From the NCBI GenBank assembly GCA_028622995.1, contig JAJQJQ010000006.1:7130001-7194000 (forward strand): 64,000 bases of DNA, in the 5' to 3' direction. The stretch comes from Panagrolaimus kolymaensis (lineage: Eukaryota > Nematoda > Chromadorea > Rhabditida > Panagrolaimidae). Below are positions 12,833 through 24,929 of the stretch, one piece after another; positions within the stretch are counted from its first letter, which is position 1; every line of letters starts with the position of its first letter. Made by a program: the position numbers and the translations under genes. The notes beneath the pieces are model-generated. The model saw only the letters and a list, made by a program, of their open reading frames with translations, was not told where the DNA came from and did no database searches.

Positions 12833-13418
12833 ATGATTAGAAATGAGAAGCCTCCAGATTATAATGTCTTATCCCAATTAGATTTCCGCTGCGAAACTTT
12901 ATGTAAAAAAGTAATATGGCTATTTTGTTTCATAATTTTTTCCGATTTTGGTGCTCTTGGATTGCTTTTAATTCATATCAATGAATCCGTCTCTGAAACC
13001 ACTGTGTTTTCATGGATTTTAGCATCACATTTTTGCGTCCTCGCACTTCTTTGTGGATATGGAATTTTTGCAGCTAAAAAACAAAGTTGGAAAAATTTTA
13101 AAATTATTTTATGCTTTACTGTAAGCTTTTGGAGGTCTCAAAGGAATACGAAATCATCATTATAATTTTTTTCAGCTTTATTTGGCTTTGATTGAGCCCT
13201 TTCATCGTTGCTTTCAATTATTTGATTGTGAAATGGATACCGATGCTATATTTGCGAAACATTTAACGGATAATCTCTCACTTATTTTTACCCTTCTTTC
13301 ATGGTTTACTTTTATTGCAATTTATACCCTTCATTTTGCTTTTAAACAAGCCGAATATTTTGGCAAAACTGGAGTTCTTATTTTTCCTGAAGGTTGTTAT
13401 GCTCAAGGAAAAGTTTAA
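12833..13418 (+). CDS. four-segment membrane protein, 176 aa, unknown
   Basis: Two exons, 12833-13120 and 13176-13418, join in phase 0 with a GTAAGC donor and TTTCAG acceptor. The start is the first ATG of the frame, in GCCATGA context. Four hydrophobic segments are visible at about residues 27-48, 59-82, 90-106 and 129-150. Short polar loops separate them, and the larger loop between segments 3 and 4 carries two Cys (CFQLFDCE). There is no cleavable signal peptide. The tail ends FPEGCYAQGKV. The layout resembles small four-pass nematode membrane proteins, but no conserved motif lets me name a family. Confidence 0.7.
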
Positions 13419-14399
13419 AGGGCTCACATCTGCTTTCCATAATCTTTAAAAAACCAGTCTAAATAATTCAAAAAGTGTTATAAGTGAGAAGAAAAAAAAG
13501 AAGAAAAATGGATTCATGTAATTAGAATGCTTTGATTTTTCATTATATCTTTAAAATATTTAATTGTAAATATGTTGTTGCTGCTTTATCGAATACAATT
13601 TTTTAAAATTACAATCATAATGTCATTTTATTTGGATTTATCAAAAGCATAGCATCACTAAAAATGTTTTTTTTTAATTGAGTTTTGCAGAAAGTAAAAA
13701 AATCATTTTTTTTGTCTTTTTGAAAATGATGTTTTGTTGTTTTTGCAATTTCTGTTAAAGGACAGCTTCCCAAAAAGATAAGTAACTACCAAGGCTGTTC
13801 AATTTTATCTGTTTGTTATTGCTTCACGTGATTTAATCATATTGTGATTTTTGTTTTACTGTATTTGGAAGTTAAAAAAATATAAACAGCGCACTTGACA
13901 GTTTTTAGTGTATCAAAAAATCTTAACTTTTGGTTCATGAACAAAGAATAATTTTTATATTTTCTTCTAGAAGCTTTTTAGTTTTTAATCGATCGACTTT
14001 CACATTTCTCTTTTCTTCTTATCTCAAAACACTTTAACCCATTGTAAGGGTTGCTTTTAGGTTTTTTGCTTACTTGAAATAAATCATCTTACTTCTTTCT
14101 TCATTGTTCTTTGATAAAAGCTTCAAGCTTTTTTAAAACTATAAACTTTCTTGGTTTTTTATTTTATTTTATTTTATTTTATTTTATTTTAAACAGATAA
14201 TAATAATAAAGCAAAGCACAGAATCGAAACATAAATATACACAAAAAAATTATGCGAATAAAAACAAAAAAGTGGATACATTTTTTTAAGTTTGGTAAAA
14301 GTCATTGAAAGCTGCGTGAAAATTGTAAAAACCCGTAATTTTACATTAACATTTTTTTCTCTTTAAAACTGAGCAGTAATTTTTAAACTTCGAAGCCAT
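13419..14399. other. intergenic region between convergent genes
   Basis: AT-rich sequence with polyadenylation-like AATAAA motifs and a pentanucleotide microsatellite at 14,161-14,190. No coding region is supported. Confidence 0.5.
14161..14190. repeat. ATTTT microsatellite
   Basis: Six perfect tandem copies of ATTTT, flanked by further T-rich sequence. Confidence 0.9.
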
Positions 14400-15759
14400 T
14401 TATGAATGAACATGTTCGAGAGGAGCAAGTTTATCTTCTGTAGAATCTTCAGAGCATGTTGAAACCACCGATGGTGATCGTCGAGATGGAGGTGAAGTGC
14501 ACTGGGCTTGAACTGTTACATATTCAATATTGAATTGATTTTGTAAAATTTGATGGGCATCGAAAACAACTGCAGAAACATCTGCATTTTTAACAGTGTC
14601 AATGTGAACGGAAACAGCAAAGGTATCCATTTTAATTGACCAAAGTCGAAGAGAATGAACATCAACAACTCCACCGATTGAAAGGAGAGATTTGCGAACT
14701 TCAGCAACATTAATGTGAGTTGGAGCACATTCCATGAGAACTCGAACAGTATCTCGCATAACTCCATAAGTGGTAATCTGAAATAGAAATGATGAAATTT
14801 GCTATTTATTATAGGAAGGCCAATTTTTGATATATAAATTACCAAAAGTCACTTTGTTTTTGAAGTTAAAAACTTACCAAAACGAGAATGCTGAAGAGAA
14901 AAGTGCAAATTGGATCAGCAATTTCAAAGCCAGTAAATTTAATAACGATAGCAGCAATTAAAACTCCAATGGATTGAACTAAATCTCCCAAAACATGAAC
15001 AAAAGCAGCGCGAATATTAAGATTTTCTTGATGATCATGATCATGAGCGCCGTGTTCATGAGAATGAGTGGAATCACCTCCTTGGCTTTCAATATCAGCT
15101 CCATGATTGGTATGGCCATGGCTGCTGTGGTCGTGTTTATGATCATGTCCGTGTCCATGATCATGTCCGTGACTGTGTCCATGTCCATGATCGTGATCAT
15201 GATTATGTGGCACGCCAAAATGCGAATGTCCAGCTTTACCAAAATGTAAAACTAATCCCATGATGATATTAAATGCAACTCCGACACCAGCAGTGATCAT
15301 CATAATATCTGGATCAACATCATAATCTTGATGAACAATTCGTTCAACTGCGACATAAACTAATCCACCAGTTAAAATCCAAATTAATACAATGGATGTT
15401 AAAGCTCCTAGAACTTCAGCTCGTTGATAACCATATGAATATCGTTTAGTTGGTTCACGTCTTGCTAAAACTATAGCCATCATAGAAATTATAAAGCTTG
15501 TAAGATCTGAGATCATATGAAATGCATCAGTCATAATTGCAAGAGAATTGGCTATAATTCCACCGGCTAATTCAGCAATAATAAATATTACAGTTAATAT
15601 TGATACTAATACCAAAACTTTAAATGCTTTATTTGATGTTTGAGCTTTAGTTTCGGCTCGTGTACGAGATATAGTTTTATCACAATAATATAATGGAGTA
15701 TCATCATCTGCTGTTGATGGAGGAGATGGAACATCGAGGGTTACAACACCTTGAGTCAT
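14400..15759 (-). CDS. ZnT-type zinc transporter (cation diffusion facilitator), 419 aa
   Basis: Two exons on the minus strand, 14878-15759 and 14400-14777, joined in phase 0. The protein has six membrane segments in CDF order. Segment 2 carries HMISD (His81, Asp85) and segment 5 carries HVLGD (His255, Asp259), the paired HxxxD zinc sites typical of ZnT exporters. A loop of about 65 residues between segments 4 and 5 (178-242) is packed with His, Asp and Gly. The C-terminal domain, after TTYGVMRDT, has the usual CDF dimerisation fold (VDVHSLRLWSI). It should move zinc out of the cytosol into vesicles, or out of the cell, in exchange for protons. The ATG is preceded by a splice acceptor (TTTTGTAG) and three in-frame codons, so a longer form starting at 19,297 is likely. 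The long family of CDF proteins in nematodes prevents naming the ortholog. Confidence 0.92.
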
Positions 15760-18700
15760 TTTTAAATCCTACAAAATATATTTAAATTTAATTTAGTCTC
15801 CTAACAATAGCTTTTTTAGAAAGCAAATAAACAATTTTATATGGAAAAATCAAAAGTGAAGTTTCTTTTCTTATATATTCTTTCTTTTTTGCCCAAAGAA
15901 AAAACTGACGTGAATTGTCGTAAGCTTTGCTGTGTTGATACCTTATCATTTTTATGTTCTTCCTCACTCTCAATCAACGACAACGACGACCTACTGTTAT
16001 CAACCAACCTATCCCTCCTCCCTCCCTTCAATGTTAATGACGATAATAGATACAATAATGGTGAATCTAATAATATGAATGAGTGAATGGAAATGGAGGA
16101 AAAAAAGAAGACGATGAAGGAGATGACGTACAACAAGGTTATGATTTAAATAATGATGGTTCATGAATCATCATCTCTTCTTCCATCTATTTCTTGAGAA
16201 ATTGATGTTCTAAATTTTGTAAGCGTGTGTGTAAAAAGAAAACAATTCATAGATGATTAAAATGGAAAACAATAAAGGGCAAATTCCAAGAAGATGGCTG
16301 TTCGGTTTAAAAATAAAAAAATAAATGAAAAAAGGCTTCGAGCCAAACTATTTTCTTTTTTTGGTTTGAAGCAAGCCTAAGAGAAAAGAAGAGGTGGTGG
16401 AGATGGAGAAAAAATGGGGGCGTTTGAACTTTTAAATAAACGAATTTTTGGTTCAATACTATTAAAAAATTTTTAAGGTTATTGCTATCTTTCAATTCGT
16501 CACTGCTGAATGCTGCTTTGATGCACATCGCTAATTTTTTTCTTGCGTTACGGTAGTATCTATTATTTACTCTGAATAGTTTCAAAAAGCTTCGATTAGC
16601 CTACAACCAACTAACTTGCCATTAAGCTTATCATTATTTTTCTCACTCTACTGTAATATGACGCTCTAATGATATACACTTTTTTTGCTGCCGAGTGAAG
16701 AAAAAAAAGTTTGTAGTATAGTTCATTGCCATTATTATCTATGCTTAAGCGGAACATAAACTTCAATAATAATAAAAAATGAAGTTTCACCCTTTTTTCC
16801 GTTTCCAAATAACGGAGGAAGACAAAAGGAAAGAAAGCATCGCATTTTTTTTTGATTGTTCTCTTCTTTTTTTTTCCATCAAAAGTCTGATAATAGCAAC
16901 AATAATCTTTCATTCTCTCTTTTATTGGGTCTTTTTGCTGCACAAACAGGTTTTATTTTTTAGGGGATTCTACGTTTGCTTTTTTTTCCACCACAATGTT
17001 TCTCAGATCAGATCACGTAAAAATAAATATATTCAAAAACCTTAAAGTTTAATCTTGTTTTTCACGTTTTTTTTGTGAAATTTTTTTGTTTCGAAGCCGT
17101 TTAAAAAAATTTTCTTCCGTTTTGCAGTTACAGGAAAATAAATAAATTCTATAAATATATAAATGGATTTTTTTAGCGCAGAAAGTTAATTTTTAAACCC
17201 ATGACGTTGTTGAACTCAAGGGTTTTTTTGTTTTGCGGTTGCAGTGAGTGAATAAAGAAATAAGGTCATTTCGGTGCAAATTAGAAAAAAGCAAAATATA
17301 AAAAATCGGAGGCAACGAACATCATCATCAGTTTTTGTAGAGGGCAAAGGAGTAAATATACGGTGATAAACTTTTGAGTTTTGGTTAGAAAGATAGCAGC
17401 TTAAAATCATCATTCAAAGTACGCTAAAAGCGCATGATGGACATAAACATCAAGCTTCAACAACTACTCATAAAAATATTTTTACTTTTATGCTAATTTG
17501 AAATCCAAGCACCCGGATTCCCACGCCTTCAGCCATCGATGGGTCTTCCCTCATTTACCTCTCACATGGGTACATATAGCGACCTGATAAGCAAGTAAGA
17601 ATGACCCAATGATAAGACCTTGAAAGTCATTGATCTTTGCCAAGGTCTCTTATCAAAAAAATATACCCAAGCATACACTTTTTGTTTTTCCTTGCAAATG
17701 ATGCAGCCCCAGCGTGGCGTTCATTTTATCAGCCTGCAAATAAATAAATAAAAAACTCAACGATGGCCTCTCTTTGCAACCAACCCCACTCAAAATGAGA
17801 ATGACCACAAGACGGAAGACCATAGACGTAATCATGAATCAAAAGCTCAAAAACTGTCACGTTTCCACAACCAACCACCAAAACCCAAAATCAATTAATT
17901 AAAAAATTTAAAAAGGTCAGGTTCCAAAAAAATGCTAAGAGAAAAGAAACTAATAATATTTTCACTTTTTTATAAATATTTTTGTATGTATCTATTTCAT
18001 CGTTAGCTTTTAATTAAAAATTTTTTGATAATCATAAAAGTAAGCAAAATTTTTTTTCTTGTTTTTGCATTGTTTTTTATATTAGGGTGCATGCTTGCGT
18101 TTTTGTGATTATCGGTTGTTGTTAAAAAATAAAATAAAAATGCGATCTTTAACGCTTCTTCCAAAACAACGTGTTTTTTTTGTTATTAAATAAAAAAAGA
18201 AAGAGAAGTTATGAAGAAATAATCTTCTCTATTTTTTTTCAAGTGAAAAGAAAAGGAAGTTGGTAACTCCAAAAAGAGGGATCACAAGGAAGATGGTCGA
18301 CAACTCCCAATAAACAACTTTTTAAAATCTTTTGAGTAAATTTCAAAAAAAAATAAAAAATAAAAAGTGTTATTTATTTTTGCAATTAAGTTTTTACAAA
18401 AGAAATAACAACAACTTTCTTTTTTAAATTTTAAAAACAAATTTTACAACAAATTTTTAAGTTTAGATTTCGAAATTTGTTAAAACGAACCTTTGTTCTT
18501 TTGTAATTCTGTTTTAGAGGTCCAAAAAGACCAACAAACAATAACTTATAATTTTTCTAAAAATAACCTCAAATTTACTGAATTTACTATTTTTTCTTAC
18601 GTCAAATCAAAACAAAATTTAATTTAAATCATGCAGCCCCAGAAAAAGAAAAAAGATTTTTCATGCAAAAGTAAGTTAGTCGAATCAGTTAAATCCAAAC

Positions 18701-19240
18701 TTGAATTAATTTAATTATTTTTTTCCTAAAGTGCTCCAAATTTTTTTCGTGTGTTAAAAATCAAGTTTTTTTTGTGGTGGATAAATAAAATGCGTCACAG
18801 AAATCAGCTGCAAATAAAAAGAAGACAATGGAATGTCCACTTTTACTGATCACAAAAAAGTGACCACGGCTTTTATGAAGGATAAATAAATTAAAAGTGC
18901 ATGTTCAAATTTAAAATTTAGTTTCAAAAAGATTTATATTTCAATATTTACAAAAAATAGAAGGAGGAAGTCGTGATCCGATTAAAAAAGAAATAACTAA
19001 AAATAACAAACTTTTAAAAAATAATCCAAGGTTTATTGAAAAGAAAAGCAAGCGTAAACACAGAACTCAGAAATATGATTTATAAAAAATTTAGTGAAAA
19101 CAGCTGATTGCTTTATTTGAAAATATTTGAAGCAATGTTTTACTTTTCCCTAACCTCGCTGCTCCCGATAATTACAATACTCTTAGATAGATTCTTTAAA
19201 AATATAGACGACAACGCTTTTTAATTTAAAAAAAACTTAC
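15760..19240. other. probable long 5' intron of the zinc transporter gene
   Basis: If the exon at 19,241-19,297 is correct, this 3.5-kb stretch is an intron running to the acceptor at about 15,769. It is AT-rich with long A and T runs. A GC-richer patch at about 17,500-17,850 stands out and is discussed as a finding. An open minus-strand frame at 15,900-16,136 ending near a GT dinucleotide has no in-frame ATG. No independent gene is supported. Confidence 0.4.
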
Positions 19241-19297
19241 ATTTAGTGCAGCATTAAGCTGAATGTGAGATAAATTAATTTCTTTTTGTGAAGCCAT
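19241..19297 (-). CDS. candidate first coding exon of the zinc transporter (long isoform)
   Basis: On the minus strand an ATG at 19,297 opens 19 codons (beginning MASQKEINLSH, ending NAALN), followed directly by a strong donor, GTAAGTTTTT. It ends in phase 0. The zinc-transporter exon downstream begins after an acceptor with GAT TTA AAA in frame with its ATG, so splicing would give ...NAALN-DLK-MTQG without a stop. No other gene on this strand lies between. Alternative N-termini are known for some nematode CDF zinc transporters. That the two exons join is inference; transcript data would decide it. Confidence 0.5.
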
Positions 19298-22096
19298 TGA
19301 TTAATTAATTTTTGAGAGATATAACGAGAAAAACAAAATATCAAAGAGAAGATGGATGGAAGGGATTTAAAAAAACTAAAAAAGTGAAAAACAGATAAGC
19401 ATTTTTTTATCGATATCTGGTAAACACGGAAATTATCCTTCTTGGGATGGATAAAAATCAAACGACAACGCAAAAAGAAAAACACAAATTTCGGGATTTT
19501 CTCTTTGGATCTTAAAAAAAATAATAAACCAATAAAACCGAAAAACACTTTAATGAAATGAAAAAAAATGATTTGAAATTGATAACTAAAAAACTCAAGA
19601 AAAGAAGCACGTGAAAAAAAATAACTTCGGGGAACAAAGGAATCAAAAGAAGAAGAAACTAATGAAACAAAACAATATAAAAAAATTTGGTAAAAATGTG
19701 TAAAAAGTAATCATCATTGCTTTGTGATTATTTTTTTCTCTCTATGGTTTTTTAAACCACTCTTCTTTTAAATACGTTTTTTACTTACAACCACCACAAA
19801 GTACCCGAAGATCAGAAAGATGGCGATGGTTGGTGTCCACGCCTACTGGCGGACTACTTTGTTGTTTCGTTTCACGTCAAAAAAAACTTTCTATGGGAGA
19901 GAGAAACATCAACAAATACTAGTTTTTTTGCAATCTCCCTAAACCAAAAGTCTCGAATAATTATTATTAATGATAGCGATACTAACAACTAATTTATTCA
20001 ATAGTAAATAACAAAAAAGAATCGTCTCGGTGAAGTTTTACTTTTTATACATCAGCAATTCAAAAAAATATATGCGCGTAATCCCTTTTTTATTACTTTA
20101 GTTTTTTAGTTTTTTTTGACGGCGGAAATTCATTCGTTTTATTACGCAATGAATTTTCCCTTTTCCGTTGCGTATTAAAAAAAGCTGATAGAAAAAAAAA
20201 CTGACCATTAACGGTTTATGTGCGCTGCCCGAGGGTTATTAATCGGTTTTAGTGTTTTTTTACTAAAAAAAGAAGTAACGCTTTTGCATTTTTTCTAAGT
20301 TAAAAAGATAGAAAAATTATGCAACTATATTGTATTGTCCACTTTTTTTAAATGAATTATTTATTATAAATAAATAACAGTGGACTTAACTGTACTGAAG
20401 AAGAAAAAAATTGACAATAAAAAAAAGAAAAAAAGAGAAATCAAAAAATGACGTTTTTTTGTTGTAGTAATGACGATTGTTTTTTGGGTTATGTGGTTAG
20501 TTACTACAAAAAAAGACCATACTGAAAAAAGAAAGTTGTATCTTAATTGTTTTTTGGGCGAATTATCAAAAGGGATGCTGTGAAAATAAACAAATTACAA
20601 AAAATTGTTTTAAAGATGTCACATACAAAATGAGATAAAAAGTGGAAAAATTATCCTAATAAATATGGTTTGATAACATTAATTTTGCCTTAAAAGAAAT
20701 TCCTAATATTTGATTACAAAAAGCTTTTTAGTTTATCGTATTTTTTGGTAAGAATTTTCTCTTTCAAAAATGATAGAATATCTTTAGAAAGTGAATGCCA
20801 CTACAAAACCGAAAAGGAGCCTCTAAAAGCTAACAAAGAAAACACCATTCGACCAACTACGCTAAACGTTCAGAACCAAGACACCACCGATTCCTCGTTC
20901 TCGGAAACTCATGGAATTCATTCAGGATGGATGTCTTTTTGTAGTTTTTTTTCTTCTCGATGATACAAAACCTAATCTCCTCCCTCTCAAAACCTTACTA
21001 AAATGTTTCTTTTGAAAAAAAAACTTTTAAAACACAAAAGAAAACCGAAAAATGTGTTCTTCAAAAAAATTCTTAGAATCTTTTTTGAATGAAAAGTTTC
21101 GATATTTTTTTTTCTTCCTGCAAAGATACACACGTATTTTTTGTTTGTTTGATATTTGTTCATTTAATCGTATAATATTTTATATGGTTACAAACCCATA
21201 TTTTTTTAAAAGTAAGATACAAACAAACTTACAATTAAGGAATTTGAAAAAGTAACCGATTGCATTCTTGATTGTTTGAACTTCTGCCAAATTTTTGTTG
21301 TTAAATGTTTCAAAATTCTTTAATTGCGAAGGTGGAAAATGAAGTGAATTTTGATCTGATCAGAAATTGATTCTTAAGAAAAAAAGAAATTTTCTTCTGA
21401 AAAAGAATCCAATGGAAATTATGGTCAAAGAAATTTTTTAGTTTGTTTAAACACGTTCGTTCTTGAAAAAAATATGGAAGGAACAAACAAATAAATTACG
21501 TCAAAATTCTCGAACAATCAACCGGATAAATAATAAAATAGGATAACAAAGAATTTTGTTGTTTGGAAAACGTTAAAAATCTCGTGGTTTTTATGGAATA
21601 TTTATGAGAAAAAAGAAAAAGCAGTGTTTGATCAAGTTTTTGATTGAAACGCTTTGGAATTTTTTTTGTTTGAAAAGAAAAAGGAAACAAGAATGGTCAA
21701 AGAAAATTCTAAGGAAAAGAAAGCTGTTCCAAGAACAAACTAAAAAGTCAAAAAACGAATGCACAAATTTTTTTAATGTGGCATGAAAATGGTGAAAATC
21801 AATATTTTTTACGCTCAAGCCTGTGCTTACACAAAAGCTGATATCCAGTGTTGTGTATTGCGGCGAAGATCGATAAAAACAATGAAATCAGAAAAAAAAG
21901 TGTTAGTGTGCTTCATTCTTCCCAAAAACAATCTGATAAAAGAAGATTGTTTATGAACATGGCCTTTAAGGTTTTTAGTCGCCTATAAAAATTATGAAAG
22001 TAAAACAAAACATTCAAAAGCAAAAGCAATAACACAAAAAATCAGGAAGTTTAACAGGGAAATGATACGTGGCTAGTAAAAACACTAGCAAAGGTC
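19298..22096. other. intergenic, AT-rich with two GC-richer patches
   Basis: Mostly A/T-run DNA. A patch at 19,800-19,870 has a good minus-strand donor (GTAAGTAA) and could be a non-coding first exon for the zinc transporter. Another at 20,777-20,963 is open on the plus strand. Neither is firm enough to call a gene. Confidence 0.4.
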
Positions 22097-22105
22097 GTCG
22101 ATTGG
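22097..22105. repeat. left 9-bp target site duplication of the MULE
   Basis: GTCGATTGG, repeated exactly at 24,921-24,929 on the other side of the element. Confidence 0.85.
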
Positions 22106-22304
22106 GGCGCGGCGCCACTATGTCGACTAGACACTATGTCGACCAAGCCATAATGTCGACCAGACACAATGTCGACCGGACACAATGTCGACTAACCATA
22201 ATGTCGACTGGACACTATGTCGACCAACCATAATGTCGACTGGACACTATGTCGACCAACCATAATGTCGACTGGACACTATGTCGACCAACTATAATGT
22301 CGAC
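22106..22304 (+). repeat. left terminal inverted repeat, GTCGAC array
   Basis: Twelve GTCGAC palindromes, mostly in ATGTCGAC context, alternating with short spacers such as ACTATG and CATAATG. The arrangement mirrors the right arm in reverse complement. Confidence 0.9.
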
Positions 22305-22436
22305 TATCGAAAATTTTCCCATGCCAAAAAAGCCACGGTAAAAATTTTGCCGCCTAAATATTTGGGATTTTTATCATCAACTGACAATCTTTTTTTCTTT
22401 ATCGTTTTATCTTTCTATTTTGTACATCTTTTGAAA

Positions 22437-24187
22437 ATGGAAGTTATTCGTTCTCGAAAAGGAGGTTCATTAATTATTGATAATGGTTTTATCTTCAAAA
22501 AGCACCGCGAAAAAGAAACTGCCACCTATGGAAGACGATTATATTGGCGTTGCTGTGAATTGAACTGTAAGGCAACTTTAACCACTGATCCAGAATTTAA
22601 TTATCAAGGACGAGGAAATGAGCATACACATGAGGGTGACCCATTAAAAGTAAGTTTGTTTATTATTTTATTGTTAACGGAGTTCTTTGTTTTTAGGCCG
22701 AACGAGCTCGTGCCATTCATACTATGAAGAGAAGAGCAATAGATACCGTTGAAACAACTTCTCAAATTGTTACAAGAGCTCGTACAACTGTTCCCGAATC
22801 TGTTCTTATCTCATTACCTAACACTGATGCTCTTTCAAAAGCTGTCCAACGAATTCGACGAAAAGAGCGCGGAATTGAACACGATCATGATGATAATTTT
22901 GAAATACCTCAACATCTCAAATTCCTTGAAAGAATCAACGAACGTTTTGAAAGAGAACAAGTATCATTTTTACTATTTGACTCTTTTGATGAACCTGCAA
23001 TTGTACCTGATGCTGCTTCAGATGATGAATTTGTTGATGCTTTAGAAGATCTTGAAGATGGTATGGAAGAAAGTGGCCTTAATGAAGTTATAAATGGTCA
23101 TGCTGGTGCTGTATACAATGAATCAATGGCAAATTTAACAGATGATGAAGAAGCAGCAGAAATCGAACAAGAAGGAGATGATCCACAACCAAAACCTCCA
23201 AGAATAATTATCTTTGGAACAAATGAAGGTTTAATTCAACTAAGAAGTTCTTATCATTGGTTTGGTGACGGGACATTTGATGTTTGTCCAGCTTCTTTCA
23301 ACCAATTATTTACCTTGCATGCTAGATATCTTGATACAAAGTCAGTTTATTTTAATTTTCTCGAATTTTATGTCTCGTTTTTAGGGTCACTTTTCCATGT
23401 ATGTACATTTTGTTGAAGCGAAAAGATGCAGCAACTTTTCAAAGAATGTTTGCAGCTGTTAAATCCTTGGTCGGAGAAGAACATGTTCCAGCATCCTATT
23501 TATGCGACTTTGAAAAAGCTCAAATGATTGGTTTCGAACAAAACTATCCTTCTACAAATATTACTGGGTGCTTGTTTCATTTGGCTCAAAGTGTTCAAAG
23601 GAATTGTCAAAAACGCGGTTTAAAGCAAACTCTTGAAACTGATAACGTACTGAATCTTCAAGTAAAATGCATTCGTGCCATGGCATTCGTACCAGCTGGT
23701 GATATTGTTGATGTTTGGAGAGAATTGGCGCCGACTCTAGATCGAAGACTTCGTGAAGTAACCGCATACTTTGAAAGAACCTATGTTGGAACAGGTGCAA
23801 GATTGCCATTGTTTGATCCCAGAAGATGGTCTGTTTATGAAAGGTAGGCGTCCATATATGAAAATAATCTAAACTTAAACTTGCTTTTTTAGGACTTTAA
23901 ACAACGATGCTCGATCCAATAATTCCGTCGAAGCCTATCATGGAGCATTGAAGAGATTTTTCAACTCTAGTAATCCATCACCGCTCGTCTGTGTCGACAA
24001 TTTGAGGCATTATCATCAGAAAGTATTAGCTGATCTTTGCCAAATGCGTATTAATCAACTTCCAAGATCCAAGCAACGACCTCAATGGCTAGAAAATGAT
24101 TTGAGAAAAAGAAGAATAGCACTTACTTATCATAACGTTTTAAACAAAATTCAATATGTAAAGGATGTTGCGGCAACGTTTATCTGA
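22437..24187 (+). CDS. MULE transposase with N-terminal FLYWCH zinc finger, 536 aa
   Basis: Four exons, 22437-22649, 22697-23340, 23385-23843 and 23893-24187, splice in frame across 44-49 bp introns. Residues 1-71 form a FLYWCH-type zinc finger: YWRCCELNC (Cys39 or Cys40, and Cys44) and NEHTHEG (His63, His65). A basic linker and a very acidic stretch (about 190-240) follow. The MULE transposase domain has the catalytic triad Asp262 (FGDGTFDVCP), Asp327 (LCDFEKA) and Glu452 (NSVEAYHG). The CxxH signature GCLFHLAQ sits between the second Asp and the Glu. The start at 22,437 was chosen because it opens the finger and lies outside the terminal repeat; an in-frame ATG at 22,281 lies inside it. No frameshift or stop is seen, so the protein should be able to cut and paste this element. 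Confidence 0.92.
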
Positions 24188-24689
24188 ATTTTCAATTCAT
24201 CTTTTTTACTCTGTTACTATCTTTTGTTTTGTATTGTTCTTTTCTTTGTTTTCAATCATTCATATGATAATATTTTTGCACTTTTACTTTTGTTGTTATA
24301 AGTTGATTTGTTATGTTTAATAAAAACTTATTGTTACCTTTTGTTAGATATGTTTCATTTAAAATTATGTGTTTCAGCGCGCCATTTTATCAAACATTTG
24401 AGATTTTGGGTAGTTGAGATTATGGCGGCGCACCATAACAGACAACCAAGACGATTAGATTGTCACGACACTCGTGATCATCTTCATTTCTCTAATCTAA
24501 AATTAGTATAATAATCATTGTTGTCATTTGTTTTGTAATATTGTTAAGATAAGTTCATTAGTATAATAAATCTGTGCTGAAACAACGTCTCTCATCTCTC
24601 TCTCGGAACCGCAATCAACCTACAGCTCAAACCGTCGCTACATAGATGGTTATCACCTTTTTTATGAAAAACGTATGGATTTTACCATG

Positions 24690-24920
24690 GTCGACATTGT
24701 GTCCGGTCGACAATATGGCTAGTCGACATAGCGTCCAGTCGACAATATGGCTAGTCGACATAGCGTCCAGTCGACAATATGGCTAGTCGACATAGCGTCC
24801 AGTCGACATTATGGCTAGTCGACATTGCGTCCAGTCGACATAATGGTTGGTCGACATTGTGTCCGGTCGACATTATGGCTTGGTCGACATTGTGTCTAGT
24901 CGACATAGTGTCGTGTCGCC
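24690..24920 (+). repeat. right terminal inverted repeat, GTCGAC array
   Basis: Fourteen GTCGAC palindromes in alternating contexts (CGACATAGCG, CGACAATATGG), ending TCGTGTCGCC at the element boundary. Confidence 0.9.
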
Positions 24921-24929
24921 GTCGATTGG
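24921..24929. repeat. right 9-bp target site duplication of the MULE
   Basis: GTCGATTGG, identical to 22,097-22,105. Confidence 0.85.

Larger units (their letters stand above)
22106..24920 (+). mobile_element. complete autonomous-looking MULE (Mutator-like element), 2,815 bp
   Basis: The element is bounded by an exact 9-bp duplication (GTCGATTGG at 22,097-22,105 and 24,921-24,929), the size expected for Mutator-like transposons. The ends are inverted repeats: both start GGCG and share CACTATGTCGACTAGACAC a few bases inside. Each arm continues for about 200 bp as an array of the palindrome GTCGAC spaced about 16-18 bp apart. I count 12 copies on the left and 14 on the right. Between the arms lies one intact transposase gene in four exons with the DDE residues present. 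The perfect duplication and unbroken gene suggest recent insertion. Confidence 0.92.

Noticed and set aside
14979..15249. Open frames on both strands through the His-rich loop of the zinc transporter
   Set aside because: They are antisense or shifted readings of the repeated CAT/GAT codons of the true frame.
16611..16943. Minus-strand open frame of 110 codons
   Set aside because: Composition is Lys/Phe/Tyr-rich as expected from AT-rich DNA, without a signal peptide, motif or splice evidence.
22106..22304. Regularly spaced short repeats resembling a CRISPR array
   Set aside because: The units are a transposon end: they are mirrored at 24,690-24,920, bounded by a 9-bp duplication, and the spacers are only about 10 bp and repetitive. 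The genome is eukaryotic.
22281..22436. Upstream in-frame ATG of the transposase at 22,281
   Set aside because: It lies inside the terminal repeat, and the added residues do not resemble the FLYWCH family start. The ATG at 22,437 directly opens the finger.
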